Shown here piece by piece: positions 8,136 to 16,185 of a stretch of DNA of 64,000 nucleotides; the first letter of the stretch is position 1; each line of letters begins with the position of its first letter. Both the position numbers and the translations under genes were made by a program. Source of the DNA: Halorubrum coriense DSM 10284 (GTDB lineage: Archaea; Halobacteriota; Halobacteria; Halobacteriales; Haloferacaceae); NCBI RefSeq assembly GCF_000337035.1, contig NZ_AOJL01000028.1, forward strand, positions 1-64,000, written 5' to 3'. The notes under the pieces were generated by a model. The model did not search any database. It saw nothing but the letters and a program-made list of their open reading frames with translations, and was not told the origin of the DNA.

Positions 8136-8885
8136 TTAAAAGGCGACGCCGAGCCGGTCGGCGACGCGCTCGGCCGAGTCGACGAGCAGCGACTCGTCGT
8201 CGGTGAACACCTCCAGAGCGACCGTCCCGTCGAAGCCGTCGAGTTCGGACGCCACGACCCCGTAGTCGACCTCGCCGGCCCCGACCGGGAGGTGCGTGTC
8301 GCCCCGGCGGCGCACGTCGTGGCAGTGGAGGTGCGAGACCCGGTCGCCGTGGCTCCGGAGGAACCGCCGTATCGCCTTGTTGCCGCCCTCCATGTACGCG
8401 TGGCCCACGTCGAAGCAGACCGGGGTGCCGGTCTCGCGCGCGAGGTCGCCGAGGACGGAGAGCTGGAGCCCCGCGTGCTGGTGCCCGACGTTCTCGACGA
8501 CGACCTCGACGCCCGCCTCGCGGCCCGCGTCCGCGACCTGGCGGAGCTGGTCGGCGGCGGTCTCCCGGAAGTCGACGTCGTCGCGGTCGGCGGAGGTGGC
8601 GTGGAGGACCGCCTTCTCCGCGCCGAGGTCGCCGGCCGCGCTCAAGAGGCGGCGCTGGTAGCCGACGATGGCGTCGTTCACCTCGGGGACGTAGCTGGCC
8701 AGCCGCTGGCTGTACGGGAGGTGAACGAGCAGGTCCCGACCGGCGAGCGCGTCGGTCAGGCGGCCGGGATCGATCTCTCCGGGGACGAGCGTCGGCTCGC
8801 CGACGCCGAGTTCACAGAAGTCGAACCGCGCCGGCGACGTCGCGAGGCGGTCGAGGTCGTCGCCGACGGTCACGCCGATGTCCAT
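8136..8885 (-). CDS. Sugar phosphate isomerase/epimerase-like TIM-barrel protein
   Basis: 249 aa of the xylose-isomerase-like (AP endonuclease 2) superfamily. Metal-site segments are visible: VVVENVGHQHAG (Glu), VCFDVGHAYMEGG (Asp/His), HLHCHDVRRRGDTHLPVG (His/Asp) and VALEVF (final Glu). These fit a divalent-metal isomerase or epimerase acting on a sugar or cyclitol. It ends 7 bases from the end of the coiled-coil gene on the opposite strand (convergent). The ATG at 8885 gives a start MDIGVTVGDD typical of the family. Substrate unknown. Confidence 0.85.
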   Translation of the reverse strand: MDIGVTVGDDLDRLATSPARFDFCELGVGEPTLVPGEIDPGRLTDALAGRDLLVHLPYSQRLASYVPEVNDAIVGYQRRLLSAAGDLGAEKAVLHATSADRDDVDFRETAADQLRQVADAGREAGVEVVVENVGHQHAGLQLSVLGDLARETGTPVCFDVGHAYMEGGNKAIRRFLRSHGDRVSHLHCHDVRRRGDTHLPVGAGEVDYGVVASELDGFDGTVALEVFTDDESLLVDSAERVADRLGVAF

Positions 8886-8943
8886 GTCGGCTCTGGGGTC
8901 GGCGGGGTGTATAAATGCTGGTCGCCGAGCCGGGTGGGGCCGT

Positions 8944-10194
8944 CTACTCGCTCGCCTTGATGACGAACGTCGCACCGAACGGGTTGAGTCGGTACTCGTA
9001 CGTGTTGTAGAGCTCGTCGTTGTCGCTCCCGGTCGTGACGGTGGTCTCCGACCCGGCGGGCACGCGGGCGGAGAGCTGCGCGTTCCCCTCGAGTAGTCCG
9101 TCCCACTCCCCGCTCGTACCCTCGCGCCACTCGATCTCACCGCGGAAGGTGCCGACGCCGTCGCCCGCGTTGCGGATGGTGAACTCGAACTCCTGCGTCC
9201 CCTCCGCGCGCTCGGAGGGAACGTCCATATCCACGAGCTCGAAGGCGGGGAGATCGACCTCGCCGAGCGCGACGTCCCAGATGACATCTGCGGGTGCGGC
9301 GGTGGAGTCGCGGTGGAACGCGAGGGACGCGTCGTCGAGGGCGTCGCGAGGGACGTTGAACAGGAGCCATCCGCTGACCGAGCTCCCGGGGTTTACCGAC
9401 GCGCCGTCGAGGGGAGAGCCGTCGACGTCGCGGACGCTGTCGAGCGACGAGCCGCCGAGGTCCCGTAGCGGCCTCTCGCCGGCGAACGTGAATTTCCCGC
9501 CGTCGAGTGTTGTTCCGTTGTTTCCGGCGTTTTCGACCGTCGCGTGGACGAGGGCCAAGGTCTGGTCGTTCAGTGCGCTGTGGACTCCGACCCGTTCGTC
9601 GCTGCTGAAGAAGCCGGTGCGGACGGTGGTGTAGTGGAGGTGTTGCTCGAATGTGACCTCCTCGACGGTGAGCCGGAGTTCGTTCCCTAACTGCTGTGTC
9701 TCTTCCCCTGACGCACGTCGGGGAAGGATGTCGATCTCGGTGTCCCCGTCCGCGGTGTCGGCCGTCGGGATCCGGTCGTCGGACCCGTCCGCACCGGTGA
9801 CCTCGTACCGACCGGCGTATCCGAAGTCGAGGGTCTCGGTCGTCACCGTGACGGTGTCACCGCTTCCGATCGGCTCTTCGATCGTGGAGGTTTCGGCCCG
9901 AACGGGCGGCGCGGCTTCGCTTTCTAGGCTCTCGATTACCGCCTGAAACTCCAGTTCGCCCGGCTCGCCGCCGCGGTTTCCGATGACGATATCGAGGGTG
10001 GCACCCGTGTCGACCGCAACGTCGGTGCCGTCGCTCCAACTGACGTCGTACACCGCGAACTCGGCCGGACCGTCCGTCGTTTCGATGTCGGGCTCGGCCG
10101 CTTCTCCAGACGTGTCGTCTCCGCTACATCCGGCGGTCGAAGCGAGCACACTTGCGCCCGCCGCAGCGACGAAATGTCTTCTTCCAACTATCAT
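8944..10194 (-). CDS. Secreted lipoprotein, unknown function
   Basis: 416 aa. The N-terminus MIVGRRHFVAAAG...STAGCSGDD carries a twin-Arg (Tat) motif and a lipobox, so it should be exported folded and anchored through Cys23. The rest has beta-rich repeats, such as EFAVYDVSWSDGTDVAVDTGATL and FTIRNAGDGVGTF, that look like immunoglobulin-like or DUF4352-type folds. ATG at 10194 was chosen over an in-frame ATG 10 codons upstream because it places the RR motif at the right distance. Codon choice is visibly less GC-biased than its neighbours (more TT/TC and A at third positions), which may mean recent transfer. Confidence 0.8.
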   Translation of the reverse strand: MIVGRRHFVAAAGASVLASTAGCSGDDTSGEAAEPDIETTDGPAEFAVYDVSWSDGTDVAVDTGATLDIVIGNRGGEPGELEFQAVIESLESEAAPPVRAETSTIEEPIGSGDTVTVTTETLDFGYAGRYEVTGADGSDDRIPTADTADGDTEIDILPRRASGEETQQLGNELRLTVEEVTFEQHLHYTTVRTGFFSSDERVGVHSALNDQTLALVHATVENAGNNGTTLDGGKFTFAGERPLRDLGGSSLDSVRDVDGSPLDGASVNPGSSVSGWLLFNVPRDALDDASLAFHRDSTAAPADVIWDVALGEVDLPAFELVDMDVPSERAEGTQEFEFTIRNAGDGVGTFRGEIEWREGTSGEWDGLLEGNAQLSARVPAGSETTVTTGSDNDELYNTYEYRLNPFGATFVIKASE

Positions 10195-10213
10195 ATTATT
10201 CTTGATAAGTTTG

Positions 10214-10221
10214 TTTATAAG
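10214..10221 (-). promoter_or_regulatory. TATA-like box of the lipoprotein gene
   Basis: CTTATAAA on the minus strand, about 20-27 bases before the ATG at 10194, inside an AT-rich island (10186-10226) that is unusual for this GC-rich chromosome. It predicts an almost leaderless transcript. Confidence 0.5.
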
Positions 10222-10466
10222 CATTTGGATCGAGCTATCGGAGACAGTACCGGACCGACGGATCGGGCGGCACGCCCGAGTTCATCGGGCGGGGGGTTTG
10301 GGCGTCGATGCGACCGACCGCGCTCGGTAGTTCGTATACCCGACGCGCGCTCGCGTCCGGGCGACGGGAGGGCCGGTCGCCGACGGGGTGCTCGTCGCGG
10401 ACACGTAGGGAGAAACGAGCGGCCGGCGCGGCGCGAGGTGCGCAGACCGAGTTCGACGGCTCGGGC

Positions 10467-11540
10467 TCAGTCGTCCGCGAGCGGGTCGTCGAGGTCGATC
10501 GCGCCGGAGTCGATCGCCGCCTCGACCTCGCGGACGGCGGTCACCATGTTCTCGGTCTTGCCGTACGCGACCTCGCGCGGGAGCAGCTTCAGGCCGCAGT
10601 CGGGCGAGATCGTGAGCTTCTCCGGCGGCACGACGCGGAGCCCCTGCCGGATGTTCGCTTTGATCTCCTCGACCGGCTCGACCTCGGCGGTGTGGGCGTC
10701 GACGACGCCGAGCGCGAGGTCGGGCTCGAACTCGGGGTCGGTGAACGTCGGGATCTGCTCGAAGTCGCCGTTACACAGCTCCACGTCGAACTCGTCGATC
10801 GGGTAGTCGTTGATCTCGGGGTAGATCCGGGAGTAGTCGCCGTAACAGACGTGGAGGCCGATCCGGACGTCCTCGTCGATCCCCGAGACGATGCGTTCGA
10901 GCGCCTCGCCGACGATGGCGTGGTCCTCCGGCGTCGTCGCCAGCGCGGGCTCGTCGATCTGGATGTAGCGCGCGCCCGCCTCGACCAGCTTCTCGACCTC
11001 CTCGTTGACGAGGTCCGCGAGGTCGTACACCAGCTCCTCGGTGGAGGGGTACGCCTCGTTGAACGCCCAGAAGCCGAGCGTGTACGGGCCCGTGATCGGG
11101 ACCTTCACCGGGCGCTCGGCGGCGTTCGAGGTGAACTCGAACTCGTCGACGAGCCACGGCTCGTCGTACTCGACCTCCTCGACCACGCTCGGCTTGTCGA
11201 AGTAGTTGTGGCCCCACACTTTCACCGGCCCGTTGAACTCGTAGCCGTCGATGCGGTCGGCGAAGAACTCCACCATCTCGCTGCGGCGCATCTCGCCGTC
11301 GACGACCGTGTCGAGGCCGGCGCGCTCGTGTTCGTGGGTGATGAGCCGGCAGGCGTCGTCGTGCGCCTCCTCGAGGTCGGCCGCGTCGAACTTCGAGTCG
11401 GGGTCGTCGACGAGCTCGTCGGCGCGGTTGAGCCACTTCGGCTTCGGGTACGAGCCGACGACGGTCGTCAGCAGGAACGCGTCGTTCGGGTGATCGGTCG
11501 GGCGGAACTGGTCGCGGTTGGCTTCGGGGTTTCGGACCAT
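10467..11540 (-). CDS. metE: MetE-type methionine synthase, catalytic (C-terminal-like) protein
   Basis: 357 aa TIM barrel homologous to the C-terminal half of cobalamin-independent methionine synthase. Visible zinc ligands: His and Cys in IGLHVCYGDYS (about residue 215), a Glu in VELCNGDFE, and the last Cys in ISPDCGLKLLP (about residue 320). The homocysteine/folate barrel start TTVVGSYPKPKWL is present. It transfers a methyl group to homocysteine; archaeal short forms may use a methyl donor other than the polyglutamyl folate. The start ATG overlaps the stop of the upstream partner gene by one base (TGATG), implying translational coupling. Confidence 0.9.
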   Translation of the reverse strand: MVRNPEANRDQFRPTDHPNDAFLLTTVVGSYPKPKWLNRADELVDDPDSKFDAADLEEAHDDACRLITHEHERAGLDTVVDGEMRRSEMVEFFADRIDGYEFNGPVKVWGHNYFDKPSVVEEVEYDEPWLVDEFEFTSNAAERPVKVPITGPYTLGFWAFNEAYPSTEELVYDLADLVNEEVEKLVEAGARYIQIDEPALATTPEDHAIVGEALERIVSGIDEDVRIGLHVCYGDYSRIYPEINDYPIDEFDVELCNGDFEQIPTFTDPEFEPDLALGVVDAHTAEVEPVEEIKANIRQGLRVVPPEKLTISPDCGLKLLPREVAYGKTENMVTAVREVEAAIDSGAIDLDDPLADD

Positions 11541-12556
11541 CAGTCGAGCACCTCCGCGGCGGCGGCGAGCGCGTTCAGCTTCTCGCGGTACTTGTTCGTC
11601 GGCAGGTAGAACAGCTCGGTGTTCGGCGTGAGGTATGTCCGGTCGAACCCCTCCAGCGGGATCTGCGACTCGAACCACTCGACGCGCTCCGCGATCGTCT
11701 CCGGCTCCTCGACGAGCGTGTTCTGTCCGTCGACGAGCCCGAGCGACAGCGAGTCCGTGGAGCCGAACTCCTGGACGTTGTAGACGGTGTCGTCGCGGTC
11801 GCCGGCGACCAGGTCGAGGCCGAGCGCGTCCGCCCCCGCCTCGTCGACGAGGTGCGCGTACAGCTTCTCGCCGAGCGCGCCGTAGAACGTCTGGACGACC
11901 ACGTCGGCGTCGGTGGCGTCGGCGACAGTCGATATCGCGTCGGTCGCGGTCGACTCGTCGCCCTCGGCGGGCGGGTTCGTGACGAGCGACGGTTCGAGGA
12001 GGAACAGCGTCTCGTGTTCGGGGAACGCCTCGACCTCGCCCGCGAGGAACTCGGCGATGGCGGCCTGGAACTCGGCCGCGTCGCCGTAGCGCTCGTCCGT
12101 CGCGAGGTCCGCGAGCGAGTACGGCCCGGGGAGCGTCGCCGCGAGCGACGCGTCGTCGGCCTCGTCGGCGTCGGCGAGCAGGTCCGCGGCCTTCGCCAGT
12201 TCGCCGGCCACGTCACCCGAGAAGTCGAGGTCGTCGACGACCCGTGGGTCGCGGTAGAAGTTGTTGTTGTCGTAGTACCGGACGATGCCGCCGGTCTCGA
12301 CGGCGTCGCTGACGGTCAGCGGGTGCGCGATCACGTCGTCCCAGCGGCCCTGGCCCTCGCTGATCAGGTCGAGGCCGGCGTCCAGCTGGTCGTCGACGTA
12401 CTCGGCGCGTACCTCGTCGTACTCCACCACGATCGCCTCGCTCTCATCGCCGCTCAGGAGGTCCCCCTTCTGGTGCCCCTTCAGGTCCGAGAGCGTCTCT
12501 TTCGCCCGGTCCGGGAGCGGATACAGCCCCGGCGTCGCCGCGACACGTTCGGTCAT
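11540..12556 (-). CDS. MetE-like companion protein (N-terminal-half-like barrel)
   Basis: 338 aa, related to the MetE/UROD-like barrel but without the His-X-Cys and distal Cys zinc ligands seen in its neighbour. It keeps TPGLYPLPDRAKETL at the N-terminus, LPGPYSLADLA in the middle and a terminal YLTPNTELFYLPTNKYREKL. It probably pairs with the downstream catalytic protein, so together they replace one long two-barrel MetE. The in-frame GTG one codon upstream (12559) is an alternative start. It is the first gene of the pair, with an AT-rich promoter and palindrome just upstream. Confidence 0.85.
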   Translation of the reverse strand: MTERVAATPGLYPLPDRAKETLSDLKGHQKGDLLSGDESEAIVVEYDEVRAEYVDDQLDAGLDLISEGQGRWDDVIAHPLTVSDAVETGGIVRYYDNNNFYRDPRVVDDLDFSGDVAGELAKAADLLADADEADDASLAATLPGPYSLADLATDERYGDAAEFQAAIAEFLAGEVEAFPEHETLFLLEPSLVTNPPAEGDESTATDAISTVADATDADVVVQTFYGALGEKLYAHLVDEAGADALGLDLVAGDRDDTVYNVQEFGSTDSLSLGLVDGQNTLVEEPETIAERVEWFESQIPLEGFDRTYLTPNTELFYLPTNKYREKLNALAAAAEVLD

Positions 12557-12570
12557 CACCGATTGTTGGA

Positions 12571-12584
12571 TATACCGTCGTATA
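12571..12584. promoter_or_regulatory. Inverted repeat in the promoter of the methionine synthase pair
   Basis: TATAC-CGTC-GTATA: perfect 5-base arms with a 4-base spacer, ending 15 bases upstream of the ATG at 12556 and overlapping the AT-rich stretch gtataatattt that should hold the TATA box. A protein bound here would block transcription start, so it is a candidate operator for methionine control. Confidence 0.4.
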
Positions 12585-12637
12585 ATATTTGCTAATGTCT
12601 GTTATGTCCTGTGGTAATCCGACGCCGTGGGACCTCG

Positions 12638-13231
12638 CTACGCCCGGCGCAGCGCCAGCACCGTGAGCGTCTCGAAGGGGAACGACTCCTCGACGACCGG
12701 GTCGGCCGCGAAACCGGCCTCCTCGATCAGGGCGAGGACCTCGTCGTACCCGGTGAGCGAGGAGACGAGCAGGAGGACGACCCCGTCGGGCGCGAGGACG
12801 CGGCCCACGTCCGCGAGGAACGGCTCGATGAGCTCCCGCCCGGACTCGCCGCCCGAGAGCGCGCGTTCCATCCAGTCGCCCCACTCGTTCTCGGGGTCGG
12901 TCGGCAGGTACGGCGGGTTGAAACACACCGTGTCGAACGCGTCCGCGCGGAACGGCGAGAGGAGGTCGGCGACCGCGGCCTCGACGCCGCGGTCGCGCGC
13001 CTGTCGCGCGGCGTGCGGGTTGAGGTCGCTGCCGACCACGTCGAGGTCGCGCTCGGTCGCCACCCGCGCGGCGACCCACCCCGACCCCGTGCCCACCTCC
13101 AGCACGCGGCCGTGCGCCTCCGCGACCGCCGCCTCCGCGAGCAGGCCGGAGTCCTCGGCCGGCTGGTAGACGACGGCGTCGTCGAGGCCGCGGCGCGCCG
13201 CGAGGTCGCCCTCGCTCGCGTCGCCGGTCAT
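12638..13231 (-). CDS. hemK2: HemK2/MTQ2-type protein methyltransferase
   Basis: 197 aa class I SAM methyltransferase. VYQPAEDSGLL near residue 21 and the active-site NPPYLP near residue 105 are the marks of the HemK2 (MTQ2) group, which methylates the Gln of the GGQ motif in release factor aRF1. The SAM loop LEVGTGSGWVA is intact. A partner Trm112-like protein is usual in this family; none is seen here. Its start overlaps the stop of mscS by 4 bases (ATGA). It is the last gene of the ksgA cluster, so it belongs with translation genes. Confidence 0.9.
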   Translation of the reverse strand: MTGDASEGDLAARRGLDDAVVYQPAEDSGLLAEAAVAEAHGRVLEVGTGSGWVAARVATERDLDVVGSDLNPHAARQARDRGVEAAVADLLSPFRADAFDTVCFNPPYLPTDPENEWGDWMERALSGGESGRELIEPFLADVGRVLAPDGVVLLLVSSLTGYDEVLALIEEAGFAADPVVEESFPFETLTVLALRRA

Positions 13232-14427
13232 CGGTCGGCCCCCCCTCCGTCGCCCTCGCTCGCGCCGCCGGACTCGCCGGTCGTCGGTTCCGCGTCACCG
13301 TCCGCGCCGGCGGAGCCGGGACGCGTCGCCGCGCGACCCTCCACCGACGCGTCCAACTGCGGCCCGGAGGCCCCCTCCGCGCGAGCGGAGAGCGTCTGCT
13401 GCGGGAACGGGATGACGATCCCCTCGGCTTCGAGCGCGCCCTTCACCGCGTTCATCGCGGCGGTCTGGGTCCGCCAGCGCTTCCGCATGCTCGGGTTGCG
13501 GATCCAGTAGCGGAGCCCGAGGACGACCGCCGAGTCGCCGAACCGCTTCGTCACGGCGTTCGGCTCGGGCATCTCGGCGACATCCTCGACGCCCGCGGCG
13601 GCCGCCTCGACGACCGCGGCCGCGCGCTCGACGTCGGTGTCGTAGTCGACGCCGACCTCGACTTCGATCCGGAGCCGATTCCGGCGCGAGCGGTCGACGA
13701 TCGACCCCGAGCGGACCTCGTCGTTCGGCATCGTGATCACCTCGCCGTCGAACGACCGCAGCCGCGTGCTCATGATCGATATCTCCGTCACCGTCCCCTC
13801 GTGGTCGCCGACCTCGACCCAGTCGCCGACCTCGAACGGCCGGGAGAACATCAGCACGAACCCGGCCAGTATCGCGCCGAGCGTCTGGCGGGCCGCCATC
13901 CCGACCACGATGCCGAGGAACCCCGCGCCGACGAGGAGGCCCCCGACGTTGTCGGTGAACAGGCCGACGACCGCGACCAGCGCGGTCGTGTAGACGGTCA
14001 GCTGCGTGATCCGGAGGATCACCTCCTGTTGGTGTTGGGAGATCGACGCGCTCTCGCCGCCGATCTCGCGGATGACGCCCCCGAGGAAGTCCGTGAGCGC
14101 GTACGCGATCGCCAGGAGGATCACGCCGAGGACGACGTTCGACAGCTGGTTCGCGGTCAGCGCCGACCGGGCGGTCTCGAAGAGCGCGCCGCTCTGGTCC
14201 CACACCGCGATCAGCGCGATCGCTCCCGCGGCGGTGGCGACGCCGACCGCGGTCGACAACAGGAGCCGCTGCGTGGAGCTGAGGTCGCGGTCGCCGCGCT
14301 TCAGCCACCGGGTGAGCAGCCGGACCGCGACGACGCCCGCGACGATACCCACCGAAGCGGCGAACCGCCCGAAGTTGCCCGCGAGCGCGCGCTGAAAATC
14401 CGCCAGCAGCCCGATCCACCCGGTCAT
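13228..14427 (-). CDS. mscS: MscS-family mechanosensitive ion channel
   Basis: 399 aa membrane protein. It has four hydrophobic segments in the first about 170 residues, then the pore helix region NVGGLLVGAGFLGIVVGMAARQTLGAILAGF, the MscS beta-domain motif FEVGDWVEVGDHEGTVTEI, and a mixed C-terminal domain. The last about 70 residues are a low-complexity acidic tail. It releases solutes on osmotic downshock. The start is either the ATG used here or a GTG two codons upstream (14433) that overlaps the ksgA stop as GTGA. Its presence between ksgA and hemK2 suggests co-transcription, not shared function. Confidence 0.9.
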   Translation of the reverse strand: MTGWIGLLADFQRALAGNFGRFAASVGIVAGVVAVRLLTRWLKRGDRDLSSTQRLLLSTAVGVATAAGAIALIAVWDQSGALFETARSALTANQLSNVVLGVILLAIAYALTDFLGGVIREIGGESASISQHQQEVILRITQLTVYTTALVAVVGLFTDNVGGLLVGAGFLGIVVGMAARQTLGAILAGFVLMFSRPFEVGDWVEVGDHEGTVTEISIMSTRLRSFDGEVITMPNDEVRSGSIVDRSRRNRLRIEVEVGVDYDTDVERAAAVVEAAAAGVEDVAEMPEPNAVTKRFGDSAVVLGLRYWIRNPSMRKRWRTQTAAMNAVKGALEAEGIVIPFPQQTLSARAEGASGPQLDASVEGRAATRPGSAGADGDAEPTTGESGGASEGDGGGADR

Positions 14428-14429
14428 CG

Positions 14430-15329
14430 TCACGCCTCCGTGGGGGAGCCGTGCTCGCGGGCCAACTCCGCCAGCGCGGCGAACGCCGCCGGGTCCAGCG
14501 TGCCCGGCCGACTGCTCAGCAGCTCCTCGTCGGCCGCGTCGACGACGGCCTCCGGCTCGTCGAGCCCGGAGATGTGCGCCGTGTTCCGCACCGCGTTCCG
14601 CACCGTCTTTCGCCGCTGGGTGAACAGCGCCTTCACGAACCGGAGGAAGAACGCCTCGTCGCCGACGACGTAGTCGGGGTCCCGCGGCGTACAGCGGACG
14701 ACGGCGCTCTCGACGGCCGGCTGCGGGTCGAACGCCTCCTTGGGGACGCGCTCGACGACCTCCACGTCGGCGTAGTGCTGCGCCGACACCGAGAGGCGGC
14801 CGTACTCGGACTCGCCCGCCGACGCGACCATCCGGTCGGCGAACTCGGCCTGGAACATCAACACGAGCGGCTTCTTCTCGGGGAGCAGGCGGAAGGCGAT
14901 CTCCGAGGAGACGCCGTACGGGAGGTTGGCGACGCAGGCCGAGAACGGGGGGAGGTCGACGTCGAGCGCGTCGCGCTCGACCACGTCGAGGAGGCCGCCG
15001 TCGACCGCGGCGGCGAACTCCTCGCGGAGGAAGTCGGCGAAGGTCCCGTCGCGCTCGATCACGGTGACGCGGCCGGGGTCCGCGGCCGAGTCGGCCGTCG
15101 CCGCCGCCAGCAGGCGGTCCGTGAGCGCGCCCGCGCCGCCGCCGATCTCGAGGAGGTGGCTCCCGTCGGCGTCGGCCGGGAGGTAGCCGGGGATCCGGTC
15201 GAGGACCCGGTCGTCGACGAGGAAGTGCTGGTCGCGGTCGGGGTCCGCCCGCGCGCCGGCCCGCCGCGCGAGCGCGTCGGGGTCGCGGCTCCCGTAGCCG
15301 GCGGCTTCACCCGTCGGTGAGTCGGTCAT
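14430..15329 (-). CDS. ksgA: 16S rRNA (adenine-N6,N6)-dimethyltransferase KsgA/RsmA
   Basis: 299 aa. SAM motif LEIGGGAGALTDRLL (about residue 60), catalytic NLPYGVSSEIAFRLL (about residue 133) and the C-terminal helical domain with FTQRRKTVRNAVRNT. It dimethylates two adjacent adenines at the 3' end of 16S rRNA late in 30S assembly. The N-terminus has the DQHFLVDDRVLDRI segment that starts the family fold. It sits downstream of the DUF655 gene (gap 103 bases) and upstream of mscS, in the archaeal rpl21e-rpoF-DUF655-ksgA-hemK order. Confidence 0.95.
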   Translation of the reverse strand: MTDSPTGEAAGYGSRDPDALARRAGARADPDRDQHFLVDDRVLDRIPGYLPADADGSHLLEIGGGAGALTDRLLAAATADSAADPGRVTVIERDGTFADFLREEFAAAVDGGLLDVVERDALDVDLPPFSACVANLPYGVSSEIAFRLLPEKKPLVLMFQAEFADRMVASAGESEYGRLSVSAQHYADVEVVERVPKEAFDPQPAVESAVVRCTPRDPDYVVGDEAFFLRFVKALFTQRRKTVRNAVRNTAHISGLDEPEAVVDAADEELLSSRPGTLDPAAFAALAELAREHGSPTEA

Positions 15330-15432
15330 GGCCGAGATACGCGCGGTGTTCGGGTAAAAGTCTCGTTTCGGGGGCGTCGCGGCGGCTCCCCGGTCGTGTC
15401 TCCGCTCGCGAGGGGCGCGAGCCCGCAGTCGG

Positions 15433-16083
15433 TCAGTCCTCGCGGCCGACGAACGTCCGGTATTTCAGGTCGGACTCGCGGACCTCCTCGACGATCCGTT
15501 CGAGGATCACCTCTCGGGGCCGGTGGAGGCCGGCGATGCGCTCCTCGACGTCCTCGAAGCTCTCGAACGGGCCGCGCTTCCGCTCGTCCAGCAGGTCGTT
15601 CCGCAGCTTCTTGCCGATCCCCGGCAGCAGGTTCAGCTGGTGGAGCCGGAGGGTGATCGGTCCAGCCTCGTTGTAGAAGTCGACGAACCGCCCCTCGTCG
15701 GCCTCGACGATCGCCTCGGCCGCGTACTCGATCTCCGCGGCCGCGTTCCGGGTGAGGTCGTCGAAGGCCACCTCCTTGTATCGCCCGACGTCGGGGCCGT
15801 CCAGCCCGATCCGGTCGCCGACCGAGACGTCCGCGCCGTCGGCGAGCATCAGTTCGTACAGCGCGAACGAGTCGGCACCGAGCCCGTACGCCACCGGCGA
15901 CTTGCGGGACTGCGGGCGGTCGTCGTCCGGACGGCCGTTGACCAACACGTCGAGCAGGACGGCGGTCGGCCCGTCGTCGCCGTCGCCGCCCGCGTCTTCG
16001 TCCGGCGTCTCCCCGGCGTCCGCGGCGGCGTCGCCGCCCGTTCGATCGTCCTCCGGCGTCCCGCCGCCGTCGGCGTGGTTCAT
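15433..16083 (-). CDS. DUF655 family nucleic-acid-binding-like protein
   Basis: 216 aa. After an acidic 40-residue start it matches the archaeal DUF655 family: VLLDVLVNGRPDD, then YELMLADGADVSVGDRIGLDG (an OB-like part), and a helix-hairpin-helix type stretch LNLLPGIGKKLRNDLLDERKRGPF. HhH and OB-like parts point to RNA or DNA binding. Its constant place between rpoF and ksgA in archaea suggests a role in translation or ribosome assembly, but the function is not established. The ATG at 16083 lies just before the acidic leader; in-frame sequence upstream is not family-like. Confidence 0.9.
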   Translation of the reverse strand: MNHADGGGTPEDDRTGGDAAADAGETPDEDAGGDGDDGPTAVLLDVLVNGRPDDDRPQSRKSPVAYGLGADSFALYELMLADGADVSVGDRIGLDGPDVGRYKEVAFDDLTRNAAAEIEYAAEAIVEADEGRFVDFYNEAGPITLRLHQLNLLPGIGKKLRNDLLDERKRGPFESFEDVEERIAGLHRPREVILERIVEEVRESDLKYRTFVGRED

Positions 16084-16185
16084 GTATCGTTTAACGCTCC
16101 GAGCGGTGAAAAAACCGCTGGCGAGCCCGAGGCGACCGCGACCCCCGACGGGCGGATTCAAGAGCGTCGAGTGCCACATGGTACC

